Positions 9,261 to 15,244 of a stretch of DNA of 18,399 nt are shown piece by piece. Location: contig JBFXDI010000082.1 in assembly GCA_050181295.1 (NCBI GenBank), positions 1-18,399 of the forward strand. The letters run 5' to 3'. Below the pieces are notes generated by a model, which worked only from the letters and a program-made list of their open reading frames with translations, searched no databases and was not told the DNA's origin. Source of the DNA: JBFXDI01 sp050181295 (GTDB taxonomy: Bacteria; Pseudomonadota; Alphaproteobacteria; Rhizobiales; Aestuariivirgaceae). How positions within the stretch are numbered: the first letter of the stretch is position 1; each line of letters begins with the position of its first letter. A program made the position numbers and the translations under genes.

Positions 9261-10124
9261 CTAGCCTCGTGCCCGCTTCTTCGCGGGCGGCTTCTTCTTC
9301 GAGGGAGGCGACTTCGCTGGTCCCTTCTCCTTGTCCTTGCCCTTCTCGAGACTCCGCTTCAGGGCCGACATGAGGTCGATCACGTTGGTGCCGGAAGGCC
9401 GTGGCTCGGCCGTGGGCGCGGTGATCTTCTGGCCCTTCGCCTTCTTCGCGACGAGCTCCTGCAACGCGACCGCGTAGGTGTCCTCGTATTTCGACGGGTC
9501 GAACTTCGAGTCCTTGCGGGTGATGATCTGGCTTGCGAGCTCCACCATCTCCTCGTCGAGATCGAGGTCCGGAATCTCCCCGAAATACGAGCGCTCGGGG
9601 CGCACCTCGTTGGCATAGCGCAGCATCTCGACCACGAGGCCCCGGCCGACGGGAGCGACCGCGATCAGATGCTCTCGGCCGCCCATCGTGATCTGCCCGA
9701 GACCCACCTTGCCGGAGCGTTCCAGCGCCTCCTTGATGACGAGATAGCCTTCGGCCGCGCCCTCGTCCTCCTGCGGGACGAGATAGTAGGGCCGCTCGAT
9801 GAAGCGCGCGTCGATCTCGCGGAAGTCCACGAACTCCTTGAGCTCGATGGTCTTGCGGCTCTCGACCTTCACCGCCTCGATCTCCTTCGGTTCGATCAGG
9901 ACATAGGTGTCCTTGTCCACCGCATAGCCCTTCACGATGTCCTCGGCGTTCACCTCGCCGATCCCGGCGACGGTCTTGCTGTAGCTGATGCGCTTGCCGG
10001 TGGGCTTGTGGATCTGGTTGAAGGTGATCGAAGCGGCCGACTCGACCGCGTTGTAGAGCTCCACCGGTATGGAGACGAGAGAAAGGCGCAGATGGCCTTT
10101 CCACATCGCACGGCCGCGCGGCAT
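9261..10124 (-). CDS. ku: Non-homologous end-joining protein Ku
   Basis: A 287-residue bacterial Ku, which forms a ring homodimer on double-strand DNA ends and recruits the ligase LigD. The protein opens with the canonical MWKGHLRLSLVSIPVELYNAV (from residue 7) and continues with the Ku core to about residue 210 (RPYYLVPQ at 111-118, ALERSGKVGLGQ at 133-144, RYANEVRP at 169-176). Residues 247-259 (NVIDLMSALKRSL) are the conserved minimal C-terminal segment. Residues 260-287 are a Lys/Pro-rich basic tail of the type that binds DNA in bacterial Ku. The ATG at 10124 is preceded by AGGGGAG. No ligD is in the window. A near-perfect EcfG-type promoter lies just upstream. Confidence 0.95.
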   Translation of the reverse strand: MPRGRAMWKGHLRLSLVSIPVELYNAVESAASITFNQIHKPTGKRISYSKTVAGIGEVNAEDIVKGYAVDKDTYVLIEPKEIEAVKVESRKTIELKEFVDFREIDARFIERPYYLVPQEDEGAAEGYLVIKEALERSGKVGLGQITMGGREHLIAVAPVGRGLVVEMLRYANEVRPERSYFGEIPDLDLDEEMVELASQIITRKDSKFDPSKYEDTYAVALQELVAKKAKGQKITAPTAEPRPSGTNVIDLMSALKRSLEKGKDKEKGPAKSPPSKKKPPAKKRARG

Positions 10125-10157
10125 GACTAGGTACTCCCCTGGGTTGGCGGAACTCGC

Positions 10158-10183
10158 AACGCGGGTGACGTCGAGTCAGTTCC
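10158..10183 (-). promoter_or_regulatory. EcfG/RpoE2-type general stress promoter upstream of ku
   Basis: On the minus strand GGAAC (10183-10179) is followed after 17 bases by CGTT (10161-10158). This matches the known alphaproteobacterial EcfG/RpoE2 consensus (GGAAC, 16-17 bases, CGTT). It would place the transcript start near 10151 and give a leader of roughly 25-30 bases before the ku ATG at 10124. A Ku gene of Sinorhizobium meliloti is known to depend on RpoE2, which supports the reading. Confidence 0.75.
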
Positions 10184-10338
10184 GACTCGGAGGTTGCGCT
10201 GCGAACGTACGGTGAATCCGTGATTGTGGGCGCTGCCGCCCTTGAGGGCTCGATGCCATGGCTGCCCGAACGCCGTCTGACTGCGCCAATGATTGCGCGA
10301 GCGAGGAAGCTCCGCTAAGTGCTTGAAATACCGTGATC

Positions 10339-10425
10339 GCGGGCGTGGCGGAACGGTAGACGCAACGGACTTAAAATCCGTTGGGGGTATCCCCCGTGTG
10401 GGTTCAAGTCCCACCGCCCGCACCA
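10339..10425 (+). tRNA. tRNA-Leu (anticodon UAA), CCA encoded
   Basis: An 87-nt class II tRNA. The acceptor stem GCGGGCG (10339-10345) pairs with CGCCCGC (10415-10421), then discriminator A and encoded CCA (10423-10425). The anticodon stem ACGGA/TCCGT (10365-10369, 10377-10381) frames the loop CTTAAAA with anticodon TAA at 10372-10374. A long variable arm GGGGGTATCCCCC follows, as expected for leucine. The T arm is GTGGG TTCAAGT CCCAC. The opposite strand gives the well-known false protein pattern VGLEPT..DFKSVASTVPPRP. Confidence 0.98.
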
Positions 10426-10513
10426 CCTTAAGCAACTGATACGCTTTCACTTTAGCCCACCGGCGACTTTACCGGCACGGCAGCATTTCTACAAGCGATC
10501 CGTTACCCGACGT

Positions 10514-10939
10514 TTACTTGGGATTGAAGTTCGTGCGGGGTTTCTGGCCCGGCTCGCTGCCGGCCTTGCGCAGCACCACCGTGGCGCGGACGTTACGACC
10601 CTCCCACGGGACGGTGCCATGCCCATCGCACCAGCGGGCCGTGAAAATCTTGCCCTTTTCCCAATCGACCTTGAAGTTGAACTTCAGGCAATTCCCGGCC
10701 CTGGACACCTTACCGCCCGCGAAGACGCCGGGAATCTGGAGCATCACCCGGCAATCCGAAGTCAACTTCGCGCTCGCGGACTCGACCTGGCCGCGGAAAT
10801 TGCCCCTGACCTCGTAGGTCCCGGGCCTTGCCCAGTCGAACAAGCAACCGGTGGCGGCGGAAGCCGAGGATCCCGATGCCGCCAATACAAGCATGCCAAA
10901 GCCGGCGGCCGCACAGACCCTGTTGACCCTGATCTGCAT
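10514..10939 (-). CDS. Small exported protein with four cysteines, function unknown
   Basis: A 141-residue protein I do not recognise. The ATG at 10939 is preceded by AAGGGG; the frame is open further upstream, but the signal peptide starts here (MQIRVNRVCAAAGFGMLVLA, ending near SSASA before ATGC). The mature part of ~112 residues has four cysteines at 32, 63, 84 and 104, enough for two disulfides in the periplasm. It also has alternating charged/hydrophobic stretches suggestive of a beta-sheet fold (TYEVRGNFRGQ, CLKFNFKVDWEKGKIFTARW). It ends in a basic Pro/Asn-rich tail. It lies 65 bp downstream of the SIMPL-domain gene on the same strand and may be co-transcribed with it. It converges on tRNA-Leu. 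Confidence 0.7.
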   Translation of the reverse strand: MQIRVNRVCAAAGFGMLVLAASGSSASAATGCLFDWARPGTYEVRGNFRGQVESASAKLTSDCRVMLQIPGVFAGGKVSRAGNCLKFNFKVDWEKGKIFTARWCDGHGTVPWEGRNVRATVVLRKAGSEPGQKPRTNFNPK

Positions 10940-11004
10940 GCGAAACCCCTTGTTGCCGGCCGCAGGTTGCCGCGCAACGCGAGGAATGGCAAGTGACCAG
11001 CTGA

Positions 11005-11724
11005 TCACTCTTTTGTCTGGAATGTCACCGTTGCATCAACCGATAGGGCCCGTGCTCCATCGGAAACTGGTACAGGGGCAGTACCATCTCCAGGCGCAAG
11101 CAAATCGGCTGATCCGTAGAGTGCTCCTTCGGTCGGGACGTAGCTACGGACCTCGACGACATCCGTAATAGCTCCGAGCTTGACGGACATGCCTCTTGCA
11201 TAGACTTCCGCCTTTCGCTTTGCGTCTTTGAGCGCGCGCAATCTTGCTTGATTGAGGAGTGATTCCGGATTGCTGAACGTGAACTCGAGTCCGCCGATCC
11301 GAGACGCTTCCGCACTGCTCAGCTGGTTCAAAATATTCCCGGTGTTTCCGACTTTACGGATCGTCAGAGTCACCTCGTTGGAGGCCGAGAAACCCGTGGG
11401 CACTTGCTCCGAGGTTTCCTTATCGTAGCGCGTGGTCTCGCCAACGGAAAACTGAGACGTGAAGACATCCTCCTTCGCGATGCCGAGTTCTTGAATTCTC
11501 GCCAGTAGCGCCCTCATTGCCCGGTTGTTTCGCTCCAAGGCCTCCTGAATGGTCGAGGCTTTGGACTCAACTCCTACCCGCACCAGAGCGAGATCAGGCT
11601 TTGCTCTTACGGTTCCTGTCCCCGAAACCTGAATAACGCCGGCGTTGGCGTTCCAAGGCGCCAAGGCTGAGCACATCAAGATGGACAGTGCTAGCAGGCA
11701 GATTTTCGGTGATGCTATTGGCAA
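11005..11724 (-). CDS. Periplasmic SIMPL-domain protein (DUF541, BP26-like)
   Basis: About 239 residues of the SIMPL family, which includes the Brucella 26-kDa periplasmic antigen BP26 and E. coli YggE; these form periplasmic oligomers with poorly defined, stress-related roles. The pattern IQVSGTGTVRAKPDLALVRVGVE starts at residue 30, followed by the family's long helical and beta segments (NNRAMRALLARIQELGI, ARLRALKDAKRKAEVYA). The open frame runs far upstream through the antisense of the glycosylase gene. The likely start is TTG at 11724, with AGG six bases before it and a good signal peptide after it (PKICLLALSILMCSALA..NANA). An ATG inside that signal peptide at 11661 would remove most of it. 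This gene is visibly less GC-rich than its neighbours. Confidence 0.85.
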   Translation of the reverse strand: MPIASPKICLLALSILMCSALAPWNANAGVIQVSGTGTVRAKPDLALVRVGVESKASTIQEALERNNRAMRALLARIQELGIAKEDVFTSQFSVGETTRYDKETSEQVPTGFSASNEVTLTIRKVGNTGNILNQLSSAEASRIGGLEFTFSNPESLLNQARLRALKDAKRKAEVYARGMSVKLGAITDVVEVRSYVPTEGALYGSADLLAPGDGTAPVPVSDGARALSVDATVTFQTKE

Positions 11725-11844
11725 CGTGCACCTCAGTCCCCCGGAGTTACGCGCATTTGACCGTTCTAGGATAGCGTAACAACCATAGCCAAGGCAGCTC
11801 CCGAGTTCTGGCGGGCGGGGCTTGGATCGCGCTAGGATGGGGGG

Positions 11845-12564
11845 ATGCCATCGTTCGCAAAGATCCGGGCCAGGGCCGCCAAACGGAAGGGCGGGGAGGC
11901 GGTCCTCGCCTCGCTTCTGCCGAAACCGCCGTCCCAGGCCGCGCTCAAGCGCCTGAGCGACGACCGGGTGCTGGCGGAAATGTCGAAGCGCATCTTCTCC
12001 TCGGGCTTCGTCTGGAGCGTCATCGAGAACAATTGGCCGGGCTTCGAGGAGGCCTTCCTCGGCTTCGAGCCGAAGCGCCTCCTCTTTCAGCCGGAGGAAT
12101 TCTGGGACGGGCTCCTGTCCGACAAGCGCATCGTGCGGCATCCCCAGAAGATCCGCTCGGTGCGCGAGAACGCCCAGTTCGTGAGCGACATCGCGGCCGA
12201 GCACGGCAGCTTCGGAAAGTTTCTCAGCGACTGGCCGCTGGCGGACCAGGTCGGGCTCCTCGATCTCCTCGGCAAGCGCGGCTCGCGGCTCGGCGGTGCG
12301 ACGGGGCAGTATTTCCTGCGCTTCCTCGGACGGGACGGCTTCATGACCTCGCGCGACATGATCCTGGCGCTGAAGGACGCTGGCCTCGACATCTCCGAGA
12401 AGGCGTCCTCGAAACGCGATCTCCAGAAGATCCAGGAGCAGTTCAACGCCTGGCAGAAGGAAACGGGACTTCCCTACATGCACCTTTCCCGCATCTGCGC
12501 CATGTCGATCGGCGAGAACCACGACGCGGAATCCCTGAAGCGCTATATGGGCGGGGACGACTAG
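11845..12564 (+). CDS. DNA-3-methyladenine glycosylase I family protein (Tag-like)
   Basis: A 239-residue protein of the helix-hairpin-helix glycosylase superfamily, Tag-related branch, expected to excise 3-methyladenine or a similar lesion. Supporting blocks are MSKRIFSSGFVWSVIENNWPGFEEAF (46-71), where E. coli Tag has its F..GLSW region, DKRIVRHPQKIRSVRENAQFV (93-113), like the IIRHRGKI segment of Tag, and GKRGSRLGGATGQYFLRFLGRDGF (143-166). The Cys/His zinc ligands of E. coli Tag are not apparent at either end, so this is a divergent, zinc-free form. The sequence around the ATG at 11845 (GGATGGGGGGATG) contains a plausible ribosome site. The next gene starts on the base after its stop. It is divergent from the SIMPL gene, with a 120-bp gap. 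Confidence 0.85.
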   Translation: MPSFAKIRARAAKRKGGEAVLASLLPKPPSQAALKRLSDDRVLAEMSKRIFSSGFVWSVIENNWPGFEEAFLGFEPKRLLFQPEEFWDGLLSDKRIVRHPQKIRSVRENAQFVSDIAAEHGSFGKFLSDWPLADQVGLLDLLGKRGSRLGGATGQYFLRFLGRDGFMTSRDMILALKDAGLDISEKASSKRDLQKIQEQFNAWQKETGLPYMHLSRICAMSIGENHDAESLKRYMGGDD

Positions 12565-13320
12565 GTGCTCTCCGGGATTTCAGGCCGCTCGCCGTGTCTC
12601 TGGTTCGCGCTCGTCGCGTCGTTCCTGCTCGCCGCGCCCCTAAGCGCCGCCGAATGGAAGAAGGCGCCGGACTTCGAGACCACGAAGGAAATCGAGGGCC
12701 AGAAGGTGCGCTTCGCCTTCAAGCCGGAATATCTCGCCAACGAACCCGTGGACGGGAAGGTGCGGCTGGACGTGCGGTCGGATGTGGGGCTTCAAGATTT
12801 CCAGGCGAAGATCCCGGCCATCCTGACCGCGCTCGCGGAACGCAAGAGCAAGGGGTGCGGGGTCAGGATCAAGCTGCCCTCGCTGTCTCCGGTCGTCTTC
12901 GATGCCGGCAGCCTCAGGATCGACGGAAAGGTGCGCGTCGAGCTTCGCCAGAAGCTCCTCGGCAAGTGCAAGAAGCTCACGCGCGAGACCGCCGACCTCG
13001 TGGTGACCGCGCGGCCGCTGGTCGGTGGCGATCACATCCGCTTCGAGGCGACGGTCGAGGACCTGAACCTGGGCAAGAGCCTGCTTGAGGGCATGGAGGA
13101 CGAGGTCCGCGAGCTTGCGCAGGATGCGCTCTCCAAGGTGATCAGCGACGAGAAGACACGCTTCGGCTTTCCCAAGGAGGTCGCCGACCTTAATCCGGTG
13201 TTCGACACCGTGGAGCTTAAGGCGGGGGAGGGCAGCGAGGCCGTGGCGCATGTGACCGCCCATGCCGACCTGACGCCGGAGCAGGCGAAGAGCCTCGCCG
13301 ATACGTTCACGGGGCCTTAG
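12565..13320 (+). CDS. Exported protein of unknown function, coupled to the Tag-like gene
   Basis: A 251-residue protein I cannot place in a family. The only reasonable start is GTG at 12565, directly after the TAG of the glycosylase gene (zero gap), with GGGGACG upstream, so expression probably depends on the upstream gene. Residues 1-29 form a signal peptide (CLWFALVASFLLAAPLSAA before EWKKAP). The mature part is beta-rich in its first half (KVRFAFKPEY, GKVRLDVRSDVG), has two cysteines (98 and 135) and repeated Lys-rich stretches. Its second half is helical (LLEGMEDEVRELAQDALSKVI) and ends with a beta-like segment (AVAHVTAHADL) and a short helix. The general layout is reminiscent of lipid-binding tubular-fold proteins, but that is only an impression. 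Likely periplasmic. Confidence 0.75.
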   Translation: MLSGISGRSPCLWFALVASFLLAAPLSAAEWKKAPDFETTKEIEGQKVRFAFKPEYLANEPVDGKVRLDVRSDVGLQDFQAKIPAILTALAERKSKGCGVRIKLPSLSPVVFDAGSLRIDGKVRVELRQKLLGKCKKLTRETADLVVTARPLVGGDHIRFEATVEDLNLGKSLLEGMEDEVRELAQDALSKVISDEKTRFGFPKEVADLNPVFDTVELKAGEGSEAVAHVTAHADLTPEQAKSLADTFTGP

Positions 13321-13396
13321 CGGCCAGTTGAGGTGGGTGGGCTAGCGCCGGAAGGCGCGGGCTTCCACAAGCGAAGTCAAAGCGAAGCTCTTCTTT

Positions 13397-13482
13397 CGTC
13401 ATGCCCGGACTTGATCCGGGCATCCAGGAGTCGCCTGGCGACTGCTTGCAACTGGATTGCCGGGTCAAGCCCGGCAATGACG
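13397..13482. repeat. 86-bp extragenic palindromic element, copy 2
   Basis: Bounded by CGTCA (13397-13401) and TGACG (13478-13482). It has three hairpins: ATGCCCGGA/TCCGGGCAT (13401-13409 with 13415-13423), central AGTCGC/GCGACT (13429-13434 with 13438-13443), and ATTGCCGGG/CCCGGCAAT (13456-13464 with 13470-13478). It lies in the 181-bp gap between the convergent exported-protein and reductase genes. A smaller hairpin GCGCC GGAA GGCGC sits at 13345-13358. Translated copies of this element type give the familiar false peptide MPGLDPGIQ. Confidence 0.85.
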
Positions 13483-13501
13483 AAGGAGAGGGTCAGCCAG
13501 T

Positions 13502-14101
13502 TCAAGCCATCGCACGGGCGCGCTCTTCGGCCGGATGGAAGAAGCGCTTCGCGCGCTCCAGCGCGTCTGTATCAGCGAGAACGTCGCCGGGCTTACTGCC
13601 ATAGCCCAGGAGCACGCCGCCGAAGTTCATCTTGAGATAATCGGCGGTGTTGGCGAGCATTCCCACGAGCGGATCCGCCCGCTTCGGGTCCTCCTCCGAG
13701 AGCGCGCTCACGCCCCAGAGCGTCTTGCCCGCCATGCGGGCGCGGAAGTCGGCGCCCGGCACCCGCAGCCAGCCGCTCCAGTAGTCCAGGTAGACCTTGG
13801 CGCTCGCCGGCACGCTGTACCAGTAGAGCGGCACGGCCAGAACGAGGTCCGTGCAGCCGAGGGTCGCGTCGAAGAGGATGCGCTCGTTCCCCTCGGGCTG
13901 CGGATAGACGCCGACCGAATGGCGGATGTCCTGGAAAGGGGCGAGCGGGAGATCGATGAGGTCGAACCACTGCTGCTCCGCGTCCGCGGGCAGATGCTCG
14001 GCGGCGAGGCGCGTGAGGGTCTCGGTGTTGCCGTCGCGGCGGGCGCTTGAAAGGATGAAGCTGAACCTGGCGATGGCGTTGGTGGGCGTCATGTCGGGCA
14101 A
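13502..14101 (-). CDS. Flavodoxin-fold NAD(P)H-dependent oxidoreductase
   Basis: A 199-residue protein of the flavodoxin-like / NADPH-dependent FMN reductase superfamily. The phosphate-binding loop SSARRDGNTETL is at 18-29. The second flavin-contacting segment DLVLAVPLYWYSVPASAKVYLDYWSGW includes the PLYWYSVPA pattern typical of this group. A TTG at 14101 has AGGAG six bases upstream, whereas the ATG at 14092 would be about 15 bases from that site, so TTG is preferred; the ATG remains possible. It probably reduces quinones, flavin or nitro compounds using FMN, but the substrate is unknown. It is divergent from the LysR gene across ~56 bp, a layout typical of a LysR regulator and its target. 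Confidence 0.82.
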   Translation of the reverse strand: MPDMTPTNAIARFSFILSSARRDGNTETLTRLAAEHLPADAEQQWFDLIDLPLAPFQDIRHSVGVYPQPEGNERILFDATLGCTDLVLAVPLYWYSVPASAKVYLDYWSGWLRVPGADFRARMAGKTLWGVSALSEEDPKRADPLVGMLANTADYLKMNFGGVLLGYGSKPGDVLADTDALERAKRFFHPAEERARAMA

Positions 14102-14157
14102 AATCGTCTCCTGTCGGTTCCGGTGCGAGATGTAGGCTCGCTACTGCGTACGGACAA

Positions 14158-15156
14158 ATGACTTCTCTTGACGTTCGCATGAAGAAAATTCATCTGAAAG
14201 CCATGCGCGTCCGCAGGCATCTCTCCGATCTTCCCTGGACGGCGCTCCGCGCTTTCGAGGCCGCCGCGCGGCTGGCAAGTTTCAAGGAGGCGGCGGCTGA
14301 GCTCTCCGTGACGCCGACGGCCGTCAGCCATCAGATCCGGCGGCTGGAAGAGCATCTGGGTCTCCGTCTCTTCGAACGGCTGCACCGGTCCCTGCGGCTC
14401 ACGCCTTCCGGGGAGGCGCTTGCGGAAGCCGCGCGAACGGCCTTCGACGGTCTCGAACGCACCATGGATGGTCTTGTTGTCGAAGGAAGGAGGGCGCCTG
14501 CGGGAAGCCTGTCGATCAGCGTGGTGCCGTCGCTCGCTTCGAAGTGGCTCGCTCCGCGGCTGCACGATTTCCAGACGCTCAATCCCAATATCGGGCTTCG
14601 CATCGTGGCGGAAGAGGCGCTTGTCGATCTCAGGCGCGACAAGACGATCGACATCGCGCTCCGCTATGGGCCCGGCCCCTATGAAGGGCTGCATGCCGAG
14701 CGCCTGTGGCCCCACAACGATGTCATCGCCGTCTGCTCGCCCGAGGTCGCGTCCGACCGCTCGCTGCGGACCCCGGCCGACCTTGCCCGGCACATGCTGA
14801 TCCGCACGGCGCCGCCCGGCGGGACAACGCCGAGGCGGAAGCCCGGCAACGCGGGCTGGCCCATCTGGTTCGAGAGAGCCGGCGTGCCCATGAGCGGCGA
14901 GCTCCGGAAGGCGCTCGAGGGTCCGCTCTTCAGCACCACGCAGCTCGCGATCGAGGCGGCGGCGGCCGGCAAGGGCATCGCGCTTGCTTCGAGTGTTCTG
15001 GTCGACGCCGACATGGCCGCAGGCCGGCTCGCGCAGCTCTTCTCGATCCGCACGAGGGATCAGAATGCCTTCTGGCTCCTCTGCCGGAAGGAGCGGCTGG
15101 AGGAACGCCGCATACGCGCCTTTGTCCAGTGGATCAGGAGGCAGGCCCAAGGGTAG
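14158..15156 (+). CDS. LysR-family transcriptional regulator (GcvA-like)
   Basis: A DNA-binding regulator, 332 residues from the ATG at 14158. The winged helix-turn-helix lies at ~25-85 (LPWTALRAFEAAARLASF, then KEAAAELSVTPTAVSHQIRRLEEHLGLRLFERL). The PTAVSHQI..LE recognition helix and the LRAFEAAAR start are typical of the GcvA subgroup. Residues ~110-320 form the effector-binding domain (SISVVPSLASKWLAPRL, PNIGLRIVAEE, IDIALRYGPG). The start is uncertain: ATGs at 14179 and 14203 are in frame and none has a strong ribosome site. The 14203 start (MRVRRHLSDLP) gives the more usual N-terminus of 317 residues. Likely targets are itself, the divergent reductase, or the aminotransferase downstream. 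Confidence 0.92.
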   Translation: MTSLDVRMKKIHLKAMRVRRHLSDLPWTALRAFEAAARLASFKEAAAELSVTPTAVSHQIRRLEEHLGLRLFERLHRSLRLTPSGEALAEAARTAFDGLERTMDGLVVEGRRAPAGSLSISVVPSLASKWLAPRLHDFQTLNPNIGLRIVAEEALVDLRRDKTIDIALRYGPGPYEGLHAERLWPHNDVIAVCSPEVASDRSLRTPADLARHMLIRTAPPGGTTPRRKPGNAGWPIWFERAGVPMSGELRKALEGPLFSTTQLAIEAAAAGKGIALASSVLVDADMAAGRLAQLFSIRTRDQNAFWLLCRKERLEERRIRAFVQWIRRQAQG

Positions 15157-15209
15157 GGGCTCGTGCGCAGTGCGCCGCTTGCATAGCCGACGGGCCTCTG
15201 GCAGGCTTG

Positions 15210-15229
15210 CTGATTGAGCGTTCAATCAG
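15210..15229. promoter_or_regulatory. BetI-like TetR-family operator palindrome before the aminotransferase gene
   Basis: Perfect 8-base arms CTGATTGA (15210-15217) and TCAATCAG (15222-15229) surround GCGT. The core resembles the known BetI operator pattern (ATTGA.CGTTCAAT-like). It ends 15 bases before the ATG at 15245, a position suited to a repressor that blocks transcription or the leader. No TetR gene is in the window, so the regulator would be encoded elsewhere. Confidence 0.55.
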
Positions 15230-15244
15230 AGTTTGCGGGGCTTT

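Noticed and set aside
10339..10425. tRNA-Leu as an attachment site of an integrated element
   Set aside because: No direct repeat of the tRNA 3' end and no integrase gene were found in the window.
10127..10450. Open frame of 107 codons on the minus strand
   Set aside because: It is the antisense of tRNA-Leu; the VGLEPT..DFKSVASTVPPRP pattern is a known false-protein signature.
11725..12522. N-terminal extension of the SIMPL frame (to a 505-codon ORF)
   Set aside because: It runs antisense through the Tag-like gene; the real protein begins at a signal peptide near 11724.
13333..13635. Two short plus-strand ORFs over the second 86-bp element
   Set aside because: They encode the familiar false peptides (MPGLDPGIQ, AGSSPAMT) produced by the repeat and run into the antisense of the reductase gene.
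14117..14121. GGAAC (minus strand) before the reductase gene as an EcfG -35
   Set aside because: No TT at the right spacing, and the site would overlap the ribosome-binding region.
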